Source: Candidatus Omnitrophota bacterium (GTDB lineage: Bacteria; Omnitrophota; Gorgyraeia; Gygaellales; Profunditerraquicolaceae). From it: 7,324 bases of DNA. The translations under genes were made by a program, and so were the position numbers. Every line of letters begins with the position of its first letter. The first letter of the stretch is position 1. Shown one piece after another: positions 1 to 4,426 of this stretch. The DNA is taken from the NCBI GenBank assembly GCA_020052635.1, contig JAGVOR010000158.1, positions 1 through 7,324 on the forward strand, read 5' to 3'. Under the pieces are notes generated by a model. The model saw only the letters and a list, made by a program, of their open reading frames with translations. It was not told the origin of the DNA and did not search any database.

Positions 1-1
1 G

Positions 2-424
2 ATTTTTGGCGCAGTTTCTTTTATTCTATGTCAGCCGGCGATATTTTTCCTAGGCCGGGGAGTGGTTGATGAATTGGATTTTTGGGGAGGGACGTTTTTT
101 CTCGTGGTATTTGCTACGATTGAAACCGTACTGTTTGTTTGGGTGTTCGGAATGGATCGGGCCTGGGAGGAGATGCATCAGGGCGCCGAAATGACTATCC
201 CGAAAGTTTACAAATTTATTATTAAATATATTACTCCTTTGTTCCTGTTTTTTATCTTGGGGATGTGGTTATTGCAGGAATGGTTGCCGATAATAATGAT
301 GAAAGATATTGCTGGAGCGGATAAGCCGTTCATTTTTGGCATTCGGCTGGGGTTACTCTTAATATTAATAATTCTAGCGGTTTTGGTTAAGATCGCCTGG
401 CATGCGCGGAGTTCTCGGAGGTAA
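2..424 (+). CDS. Sodium-dependent transporter, SNF/NSS family (C-terminal part)
   Basis: The reading frame is open from the window edge, so the gene begins upstream; the 140 residues here are its C-terminal end. The family (neurotransmitter:sodium symporter, LeuT fold) imports amino acids or related compounds with Na+ across the cytoplasmic membrane. The visible part has three or four very hydrophobic segments. It includes the family-like stretch GRGVVDELDFWGGTF, then a membrane helix with FATIETVLFVWVFG, an amphipathic piece (MDRAWEEMHQGAEM) and two closing helices ending in a basic tail. A GTG at 62 could be mistaken for a start, but the homology-like sequence continues upstream of it without a stop, so it is internal. 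The next gene, a 32-codon MetS-like protein, starts 5 bases after the stop, as is common for bacterial NSS genes. The substrate cannot be told from this fragment. Confidence 0.85.
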   Translation: MFGAVSFILCQPAIFFLGRGVVDELDFWGGTFFLVVFATIETVLFVWVFGMDRAWEEMHQGAEMTIPKVYKFIIKYITPLFLFFILGMWLLQEWLPIIMMKDIAGADKPFIFGIRLGLLLILIILAVLVKIAWHARSSRR

Positions 425-429
425 GGTAA

Positions 430-528
430 ATGAAATTATCCGGATGGGTATTTTTGATTTTCTCCTGGGGGGCAATTATCGGCTTAATGATTTTTTGTTT
501 CGGCAAGGTTTTCTTAAAAAAGAAGTAA
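430..528 (+). CDS. MetS-like small subunit of NSS-family transporter
   Basis: This 32-residue protein has a short N-terminal MKLSGW, one hydrophobic helix of about 19 residues (roughly 7-25: VFLIFSWGAIIGLMIFCFG) and a basic tail ending FLKKK. Size, single helix, lysine tail and position directly behind an NSS transporter match the MetS family, whose founding member is the small subunit of the Corynebacterium methionine/alanine importer MetPS. The ATG is preceded by a good ribosome site, GGAGG at 417-421, eight bases upstream and overlapping the last codons of the transporter gene, so the two are probably translated together. The positive-inside rule places the lysine tail in the cytoplasm. 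The role as transporter partner is inferred from context and size; the sequence is too short for firm family assignment by eye. Confidence 0.75.
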   Translation: MKLSGWVFLIFSWGAIIGLMIFCFGKVFLKKK

Positions 529-558
529 TATCTAGCTGAATAAGTGGCTGATTTTTCC

Positions 559-587
559 CTTTCCTTTTTGGGGATTTTGTGTACAAT
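559..587 (+). promoter_or_regulatory. Possible promoter of tRNA-Phe
   Basis: TACAAT at 582-587 is a five-of-six match to the -10 consensus and lies 25 bases upstream of the tRNA 5' end, a normal distance for a short 5' leader. The -35 region at the right spacing (about 559-564, CTTTCC) is a poor match, so the call rests mainly on the -10 box. No clear terminator separates it from the MetS-like gene at 528, so read-through from upstream is also possible. Confidence 0.35.
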
Positions 588-612
588 ATATCGAAAGATT
601 AGGATAGATTTA

Positions 613-684
613 GCCGAGATAGCTCAGTGGTAGAGCGCGGCCCTGAAAAGGCCGGCGTGGGGGGTCCGATTCCCTCTCTCGGCA
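613..684 (+). tRNA. tRNA-Phe (anticodon GAA)
   Basis: A complete cloverleaf can be drawn. The acceptor stem GCCGAGA pairs with TCTCGGC; the D arm is GCTC/GAGC with loop AGTGGTA; the anticodon stem CGGCC/GGCCG encloses the loop CTGAAAA, giving anticodon GAA. The variable loop is GCGTG, and the T arm GGGGG/CCCTC (one G-U pair) has loop TCCGATT, where C replaces the more usual second T. The discriminator is A at 684 and no CCA is encoded, so CCA must be added by nucleotidyltransferase. It decodes UUC/UUU phenylalanine codons. It stands alone, followed by hairpins and an intrinsic terminator. Confidence 0.95.
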
Positions 685-691
685 TAAATGA

Positions 692-744
692 GCCCGCCAT
701 CGAACTGGTGGCGGGCGAATTATCCGGCGAAGGTATGAGCCGGG
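692..744 (+). other. Two stable hairpins in the 3' trailer of tRNA-Phe
   Basis: GCCCGCCA (692-699) pairs perfectly with TGGCGGGC (709-716) around a nine-base loop. TCCGGC (723-728) pairs with GCCGGG (739-744) around a ten-base loop, with one terminal U-G pair. Neither is followed by a U-tract, so neither is a terminator by itself; the real terminator is the next hairpin. The trailer could simply be processed away, or it could be a small structured RNA made together with the tRNA. I did not recognise a riboswitch or known RNA family in it. Confidence 0.4.
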
Positions 745-755
745 AAACAACTGCC

Positions 756-785
756 AGCCCGTTCATAACGGGCTTTTTTATTTTT
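756..785 (+). terminator. Intrinsic terminator after tRNA-Phe
   Basis: AGCCCGTT (756-763) pairs perfectly with AACGGGCT (767-774) across a three-base loop. It is followed by TTTTTT, one A and TTTTT (to 785), a textbook Rho-independent terminator that ends the tRNA-Phe transcript. Confidence 0.9.
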
Positions 786-822
786 CAGTAAGAAAACGCT
801 TCCAAAATCAGCGATTATTCTA

Positions 823-851
823 TTGAAATGGCCAGTAGCAGGTGATAAATT
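823..851 (+). promoter_or_regulatory. Possible promoter in the A+T-rich gap
   Basis: TTGAAA at 823-828 (five of six matches to the -35 consensus) and TAAATT at 846-851 (four of six) are separated by 17 bases. A TG one base upstream of the second box makes it an extended -10. Transcription from about 858 would run to the strong terminator at 1090-1132, a product of roughly 270 bases. The region is A+T-rich, which raises the chance of a fortuitous match. Confidence 0.35.
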
Positions 852-886
852 TTTTAGTGGAGCTTTACCCAAACTTTAAAGGCAAT

Positions 887-1024
887 ATGCATAAAAAATA
901 TTCGCAAGATAGGCAAAAAACCGGCAAAACAAGAGGGGTAGATTATTGGCTTCATTTTTCGCAATTACAGAGAAGCTTATATATTAAGCAGCTAAAAAAA
1001 TGGAAGTTCTACTTTAAGGGGTAG
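887..1024 (+). CDS. Doubtful small basic protein
   Basis: This open frame of 45 codons from ATG 887 encodes a strongly basic peptide (MHKKYSQDRQKTGKT at the start, KQLKKWKFYFKG at the end) that I do not recognise. A weak ribosome site, AAAGG at 878-882, lies only four bases before the ATG. A longer version from GTG 842 is less likely, because that codon overlaps the putative -10 box. It is the only frame of note between 786 and 1089. The region is A+T-rich and the peptide looks like translated low-complexity sequence, so a non-coding transcript or plain spacer is at least as likely. Confidence 0.2.
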   Translation: MHKKYSQDRQKTGKTRGVDYWLHFSQLQRSLYIKQLKKWKFYFKG

Positions 1025-1089
1025 GTTTATTTAGAGCGCCGCTAAAATTGTGGTAGCTTTAATTTTTTTCTGCGGTCCTGGCTAGCTGG

Positions 1090-1132
1090 TAATAAAAAAG
1101 CCGGTTCTAAAATCGAACCGGCTTTTTTATTA
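1090..1132. terminator. Bidirectional intrinsic terminator
   Basis: An 18-bp perfect inverted repeat (1090-1107 with 1115-1132) has core GCCGGTTC/GAACCGGC, a seven-base loop, and A-runs on one side with T-runs on the other, so it works in both directions. On the minus strand it lies 17 bases after the csp stop codon and should end that transcript. On the plus strand it would end anything started at the putative promoter near 823-851. Confidence 0.9.
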
Positions 1133-1148
1133 CTTGTGGTTGAAAGAT

Positions 1149-1349
1149 CTATATTTTCTTTACGTTAGTGGCTTGGTCACCTTTAGGCCCCTGGGTTACC
1201 TCAAACTCAACTTCATCCCCTTCCGCTAAAGATTTATATCCTTCTCCAGTGATCGCGCTGAAATGGACGAATACATCTTTGCCGTCCTCGCTAGTTACAA
1301 ATCCGTACCCCTTTTGGTTACTAAACCACTTTACTTTACCCTTTGCCAT
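1149..1349 (-). CDS. CspA-family cold-shock protein
   Basis: The 66-residue protein consists of one cold-shock domain, the normal full length for CspA-type proteins. It opens [21 protein letters not shown]1 (KGYGFV, residues 13-18) and RNP2 (VFVHF, residues 26-30) are intact with their aromatic nucleic-acid-binding residues, and the end ([13 protein letters not shown]) is typical. Such proteins bind single-stranded RNA and DNA and act as RNA chaperones in the cytoplasm. The ATG is preceded by AGGAG (1357-1361) at seven bases, and the start matches the family. The gene is monocistronic: it has its own leader and promoter-like site upstream (1350-1584) and ends at the bidirectional terminator. 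The sequence does not show whether it is cold-induced or constitutive. Confidence 0.97.
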   Translation of the reverse strand: MAKGKVKWFSNQKGYGFVTSEDGKDVFVHFSAITGEGYKSLAEGDEVEFEVTQGPKGDQATNVKKI

Positions 1350-1374
1350 CTTGTTTCTCCTTTTCTTAATATTG

Positions 1375-1402
1375 AGCTCCGGTTTTTACAGCACCGGCAG
1401 CT
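1375..1402 (-). other. Hairpin just upstream of the csp ribosome site
   Basis: AGCTCCGGT (1375-1383) pairs with ACCGG plus AGCT (1393-1397 and 1399-1402), leaving one bulged base. On the csp transcript this stem lies 13 bases before the AGGAG site. It could stabilise the leader or present the ribosome site. Read on the plus strand it is followed by TTTTT, but no plus-strand gene precedes it, so I do not call it a terminator. Confidence 0.4.
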
Positions 1403-1453
1403 TTTTACCATCTATTCTGAAAATCCTTTAAGGCCTTGAATGCGCCAAAAAGG

Positions 1454-1502
1454 AAAAAAAAGCCGCAAAGCATGGTTATTGTTTGTGGCTGCTTTGCGGT
1501 TT
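1454..1502 (-). terminator. Intrinsic terminator or attenuator in the csp leader
   Basis: On the minus strand AAACCGCAAAGCA (1502-1490) pairs with TGCTTTGCGGCTT (1472-1460) in a 13-bp stem with one G-U pair and a 17-base loop, followed by a run of eight T (1461-1454). This has the form of a Rho-independent terminator. It lies about 55-95 bases after the predicted start of transcription and about 105 bases before the csp ATG. Either it ends a separate short RNA or it conditionally stops the csp transcript. I found no good promoter between it and csp. Confidence 0.65.
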
Positions 1503-1520
1503 ATACGTGTTACTACTCAA
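1476..1520 (-). CDS. Possible 14-residue leader peptide
   Basis: A strong ribosome-site-like sequence, GGAGGAG (1538-1532 on the minus strand), lies 11 bases before a TTG that opens a 14-codon frame, MSSNTYKPQSSHKQ. The frame runs into the first arm and loop of the terminator hairpin, the usual layout of an attenuator peptide. Against it are the TTG start, the long spacing and the lack of any regulatory codon run. The string AGGAGAAACAA occurs both here (1536-1526) and at the csp ribosome site (1361-1351), so the site may be a duplicated csp start region. Confidence 0.2.
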   Translation of the reverse strand: MSSNTYKPQSSHKQ

Positions 1521-1556
1521 TTTCTTTGTTTCTCCTCCAAACTAACCTACAAATGA

Positions 1557-1584
1557 AATATAGCACGAATTTTTGATTTGTCAA
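1557..1584 (-). promoter_or_regulatory. Promoter of the csp leader
   Basis: On the minus strand TTGACA (1584-1579) is a perfect -35 box. Sixteen bases later comes TATATT (1562-1557), preceded by TG one base upstream as an extended -10. Transcription should start near 1550, giving a csp leader of about 200 bases, in the range known for cold-shock gene leaders. Confidence 0.7.
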
Positions 1585-1662
1585 TCTTTTTAATAAGCAT
1601 TTGTCGACACAGGGGTTAAGATAGCGGAATAAGAGCGTAAAGCTATTTGGGGCTTCCGATGG

Positions 1663-1690
1663 TTGACTATTGCAGGAGAATTGATATAAT
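1663..1690 (+). promoter_or_regulatory. Strong promoter facing the tRNA-Thr region
   Basis: TTGACT (1663-1668, five of six) and a perfect TATAAT (1685-1690) are 16 bases apart. The tRNA-Thr-like 5' fragment begins 10 bases after the -10 box, the geometry of a tRNA promoter. It probably drives the intact tRNA-Thr at 1839. As no terminator follows that tRNA before the MFS gene at 1923, it may feed the MFS-rnf operon as well. Confidence 0.7.
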
Positions 1691-1700
1691 GTTTGGACTT

Positions 1701-1808
1701 GCCGATATAGCTCCCAGCCGTAGGTTTCATGCCGAAGGCAGATACGCCTACGGCGTAGGTCCGCCTGCCCTCGGCTTCGCCACGAGGCGGGCGGCGGAAG
1801 TTGGTAGA
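1701..1808 (+). pseudogene. tRNA-Thr remnant split by a palindromic insert
   Basis: Bases 1701-1713 (GCCGATATAGCTC) match the 5' end of the intact tRNA-Thr at 1839 with one difference and match the start of typical bacterial tRNA-Thr. Bases 1799-1808 (AGTTGGTAGA) match the following D-loop part. Joined, they read as the first 23 bases of a tRNA-Thr gene, interrupted exactly at the D loop by 85 bases. The rest of the tRNA is missing: 1809-1838 is A+T-rich and unrelated. This could be a former tandem copy broken by insertion, or a 5' duplication created when an element inserted and left an intact tRNA downstream. Confidence 0.5.
1714..1798. repeat. 85-bp G+C-rich nested palindromic element
   Basis: The stretch is almost all inverted repeats. 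GCCGTAGG (1717-1724) pairs with CCTACGGC (1747-1754) and encloses TGCC-GAA-GGCA (1730-1740). Alternatively TACGCC-TAC-GGCGTA (1743-1757) can form. A second long hairpin pairs CCGCCTGCC (1761-1769) with GGCGGGCGG (1786-1794) with one U-G pair, continues through TCG/CGA, and is capped by GGC-TTC-GCC. TCCGCC at 1760-1765 can instead pair with GGCGGA at 1793-1798, the last bases of the element. Its G+C content is far above the sequence around it. It has no room for a gene. Form and size resemble REP or MITE-type dispersed palindromic repeats; that it recurs elsewhere in the genome is inference. Confidence 0.55.
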
Positions 1809-1838
1809 TTACCGTATTTAACGCGTATTGTATTATAT

Positions 1839-1911
1839 GCCGATGTAGCTCAGTTGGTAGAGCAGGACTTTCGTAAAGTCAAGGTCGGTGGTTCGATTCC
1901 ACTCATCGGCT
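1839..1911 (+). tRNA. tRNA-Thr (anticodon CGU)
   Basis: The acceptor stem GCCGATG/CATCGGC is perfect. The D arm is GCTC/GAGC with loop AGTTGGTA; the anticodon arm GGACT-TTCGTAA-AGTCA places CGT at 1872-1874, with the outermost pair of that stem a G-A mismatch. The variable loop is AGGTC, the T arm GGTGG/CCACT has loop TTCGATT, and 1911 is a T discriminator. It reads ACG threonine codons and resembles tRNA-Thr(CGU) of other bacteria. CCA is not encoded. A 23-base partial copy of its 5' end lies upstream, and the MFS start codon follows only 11 bases downstream with no terminator, so the tRNA must be cut out of a longer transcript. Confidence 0.93.
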
Positions 1912-1922
1912 TAATTTAGCTT

Positions 1923-3170
1923 ATGGCCAGATTCCGCAAAGTTTTAAAAAACCGCAGCTTTTTTTTATTATGGCTGGGACAAATTATCTCGCAGCTTGGG
2001 GATAGGCTGGGGCAGGTAGCCTTGGTGGCGCTGGTTTATTCCCGCTCTCCGGATTCTACTCTGCAGCTGGCGCTGGCTTTTATCGTGATCATTTTCCCGG
2101 TATTTATTATCGGCCCGGTTGCCGGGGCTTATGTTGACCGTTGGGACCGCCGGCAAACCATGTATATCTGCGATTTGGTCAGGGCAGCTTTGGTTTTAGC
2201 CATCCCTTTTATCTTAAAGATACAATTCGGTTTTCCGCTTACCTATCTTATATTATTTTTTGTATTTTGCCTGGGGCGTTTCTTTTTACCGGCCAAACTT
2301 TCGATTATCCCGGAATTAGTGGCGAAAGAAGATTTGGTCATCGCTAATTCCCTGGTTAATACTACCGGTATGATTGCGACGGTTCTGGGTTTCGGCATCA
2401 GCGCGATGATTATTAATGCTTGGGGTCCGGAGAGCGGGTTTTATATTAACGCGCTTAGCTTTCTGGTTTCAGCCGGATGCATATTATTTATTAAGCGTAA
2501 GCGGCATGGGCACTTTGATCCCAGTGGTTTAGGATTGGCAATCGTCAGGGCGATCGGTAAAACTATCGCGCAAGAGATAAAAGAAGGAATTTCTTATTTT
2601 TTCCGGCTACCGGATATCAGGTCTACGGCCGGGATATTTTTTATGCTCGCCGCCGGCCTGGGGGCATTTTCTGTTGTTTCGATCAGGTTCCTGCAGCAGA
2701 CTTTTCAGTCGGGAACTGTCTGGGCAAAGCTGTGTGTGCCTTTAGGTTTAGGGCTTCTTTTGGGCTCAATCATCTATGGCAAGTATTGCCAGCGGTTTTC
2801 TCCTTATAAAATAATCTTTGCTTCTTTATTCGGCAGTGGTATACTTTTATTCGTTTTTATCCCAATCGTCAGGGCTCGCCCGGATTTGCTTATTGCAACT
2901 GCGTTTTCTTTAGGGCTGGGTTTTTTGGTCGCGCCCATAATTTCCCTGCCGAATACGATTATTCATTCGGTCAGCGATACGGCGATGATGGGCAAGGTGT
3001 TCAGTTCCTTAGAGATTGTGATGCACATAGGTTTCTTTATATTTATGGTGATCAGCAGTTTTTTGGCCGCCATATTTTCTCCCGGAATTATTCTTATGGG
3101 AGTAGGATTTATATTTGCTATTATGGGCTTAATTTGTTTCCTCAGGAGTAAGAAACCATGGTTAGATTAG
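1923..3170 (+). CDS. MFS efflux transporter
   Basis: The 415-residue membrane protein shows the ten to twelve hydrophobic segments expected of the major facilitator superfamily. The N-terminus (FRKVLKNRSFFLLWLGQIIS, then QLGDRLGQVAL) is typical of the drug-exporter-like MFS_1/MFS_3 group related to macrolide and siderophore exporters. The loop between helices 2 and 3 carries motif A (G68-x3-D72-R73-x2-R76-R77). A hydrophilic stretch around residues 190-225 marks the central loop between the two six-helix halves. Proton-coupled export of a small molecule is the family role; the substrate is unknown. The ATG fits the family start, yet it lies 11 bases behind the tRNA with no visible ribosome site. 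The 3' end overlaps rnfC by 13 bases, so it is probably the first protein gene of the rnf transcript. A functional tie to Rnf is not evident. Confidence 0.85.
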   Translation: MARFRKVLKNRSFFLLWLGQIISQLGDRLGQVALVALVYSRSPDSTLQLALAFIVIIFPVFIIGPVAGAYVDRWDRRQTMYICDLVRAALVLAIPFILKIQFGFPLTYLILFFVFCLGRFFLPAKLSIIPELVAKEDLVIANSLVNTTGMIATVLGFGISAMIINAWGPESGFYINALSFLVSAGCILFIKRKRHGHFDPSGLGLAIVRAIGKTIAQEIKEGISYFFRLPDIRSTAGIFFMLAAGLGAFSVVSIRFLQQTFQSGTVWAKLCVPLGLGLLLGSIIYGKYCQRFSPYKIIFASLFGSGILLFVFIPIVRARPDLLIATAFSLGLGFLVAPIISLPNTIIHSVSDTAMMGKVFSSLEIVMHIGFFIFMVISSFLAAIFSPGIILMGVGFIFAIMGLICFLRSKKPWLD

Positions 3171-4426
3171 CGGAAAATAAACATCATTCAGAAAATAAGC
3201 CGGCACAACGCCTGCCGTCTCCTTTTAAGGCATATATTCCCTTAATCCAGCATTTGGGCAAACTATGTAATCCGGAGGTCAGGGTTGGCGACTTAGTCAG
3301 GCGGGGGCAGAGGATCGGCAATATCGCCGCCCATGTATCCGCTCCGGTTCATGCTTCGATTTCAGGTAAGGTCATGGCAATTACTGATTGGCCGCATCCG
3401 GTTCTCGGCCGAGCTAAAACCATTATTGTCGAGGGGGATGGACAGGATAACCCGGTTGAATTCCGCCAGCGTAGCCAGCCGGAGGTAGATAAATTAACGG
3501 CGCAGGATCTAAGGGGCATTGTTTTAGATGCCGGGATTGTGGGGATGGGCGGGGCAAGCTTTCCGACCCACGTTAAGCTCAATCCGGCCAAGCCGGTAGA
3601 CACCTTGATTCTCAACGGAGCAGAATGCGAGCCGTATTTAACGGCGGATGCGTGTTTGATGGCGGAGAAAACTGCTCAAATTTGCGCCAGCGCCGCGTTA
3701 ATCGCCAGGTGCTTGGAGATTAAAAATATTTATATCGGCATAGAAAAAAATAAGCCTGAAGCCATTAAAGCATTTTCGAATCAACCCGGAATTAAGGTTA
3801 AAATTTTGCCTGCGGATTATCCCCAGGGGGGAGAGAAACAGCTGATTAAAAATATACTGGGCAAAGAAATCCCCCGCGGCAAGCTTCCTTTTGATATCGG
3901 AGTTTTAGTGCAGAATGTGGCTACGGTGAATGCGATTTATGAGACGGTTTATCTGGGCAAGCCTTTAATTGAGCGGATCGTGACGGTAGCCGGCAGCTGC
4001 CTGGAAAATCCGGCTAATTTACTGGTTCGCGTCGGCACCCCGATTAAAGAGTTAATTGAATTCTGCGGCCCGCTTAAAGAACCACCTGCCAAGATTATCA
4101 TGGGTGGGCCGATGATGGGGATTGCCCAGTATACGGATGAAGTGCCGGTTATTAAATCTTCAAGCGGTTTATTATTGTTGAATAAGAAAGAAGCAAAATG
4201 CCTGAATGAGGATCCTTGTATACGTTGCGCCGCCTGTGTGCGGGGCTGCCCGGTAGGTTTAATGCCTTGTCAAATTAATCTGGCCAGCGAAAAATTGCTT
4301 TGGAATTTAACTAAAGAATATGGCGCCAGCGATTGCATTGAATGCGGAATATGCAATTACGTCTGTCCTTCAAACCGCCGCCTGCTGCAGACGATTAAAA
4401 GGGCAAAATTAGAGGTGGTGAAATGA
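3158..4426 (+). CDS. rnfC: Rnf complex subunit C (Fe-S, NADH/flavin-binding)
   Basis: RnfC is the peripheral cytoplasmic subunit where the Rnf complex exchanges electrons with NAD+. The 422 residues show, in order, a biotinyl-like N-terminal domain (VRVGDLVRRGQRIG, then VSAPVHASISGKV, residues 41-72), the glycine-rich nucleotide/flavin region GIVGMGGASFPTHVK (126-140), NGAECEPYLTAD (153-164), and an SLBB-like middle part. Two [4Fe-4S] motifs follow, C354-x2-C357-x2-C360-x3-C364-P and C393-x2-C396-x2-C399-x3-C403-P. All eight cluster cysteines are present. AGGAG (3144-3148) lies nine bases before ATG, and a TAA at 3149-3151 in the same frame rules out an earlier start. The N-terminus lacks the usual GG-x-H-P motif, and there is no long C-terminal extension as in proteobacterial RnfC. 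The gene overlaps the MFS gene by 13 bases and rnfG by four. Confidence 0.95.
   Translation: MVRLAENKHHSENKPAQRLPSPFKAYIPLIQHLGKLCNPEVRVGDLVRRGQRIGNIAAHVSAPVHASISGKVMAITDWPHPVLGRAKTIIVEGDGQDNPVEFRQRSQPEVDKLTAQDLRGIVLDAGIVGMGGASFPTHVKLNPAKPVDTLILNGAECEPYLTADACLMAEKTAQICASAALIARCLEIKNIYIGIEKNKPEAIKAFSNQPGIKVKILPADYPQGGEKQLIKNILGKEIPRGKLPFDIGVLVQNVATVNAIYETVYLGKPLIERIVTVAGSCLENPANLLVRVGTPIKELIEFCGPLKEPPAKIIMGGPMMGIAQYTDEVPVIKSSSGLLLLNKKEAKCLNEDPCIRCAACVRGCPVGLMPCQINLASEKLLWNLTKEYGASDCIECGICNYVCPSNRRLLQTIKRAKLEVVK

Noticed and set aside
62..424. GTG 62 as the start of a separate 120-residue membrane protein
   Set aside because: The same frame is open to the window edge and the upstream 20 codons continue the NSS-family sequence; this is the tail of a larger transporter.
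692..785. A known riboswitch after tRNA-Phe
   Set aside because: I compared it mentally with cobalamin, c-di-GMP-I, fluoride and ZTP types; the conserved cores are missing and no gene follows in the sense direction before the terminator.
1168..1431. 87-codon plus-strand frame over csp
   Set aside because: It is antisense to the clear cold-shock gene and has no independent support.
1831..1836. TATTAT as a -10 box directly before tRNA-Thr
   Set aside because: It would place the transcription start inside the tRNA, and the -35 region is poor; the promoter at 1663-1690 is better.
1701..1911. An integrated element with attachment site in tRNA-Thr
   Set aside because: The duplicated part is the 5' end of the tRNA and no integrase is near; typical islands duplicate the 3' end. 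A short palindromic insertion explains the data better.
1647..1919. 90-codon plus-strand frame
   Set aside because: It runs through the palindromic element and the tRNA-Thr; the end, DVAQLVEQDF, is the familiar false translation of a tRNA.
2141..2347. 68-codon frame inside the MFS gene
   Set aside because: It is a shifted-frame shadow of the transporter, which is intact in its own frame.
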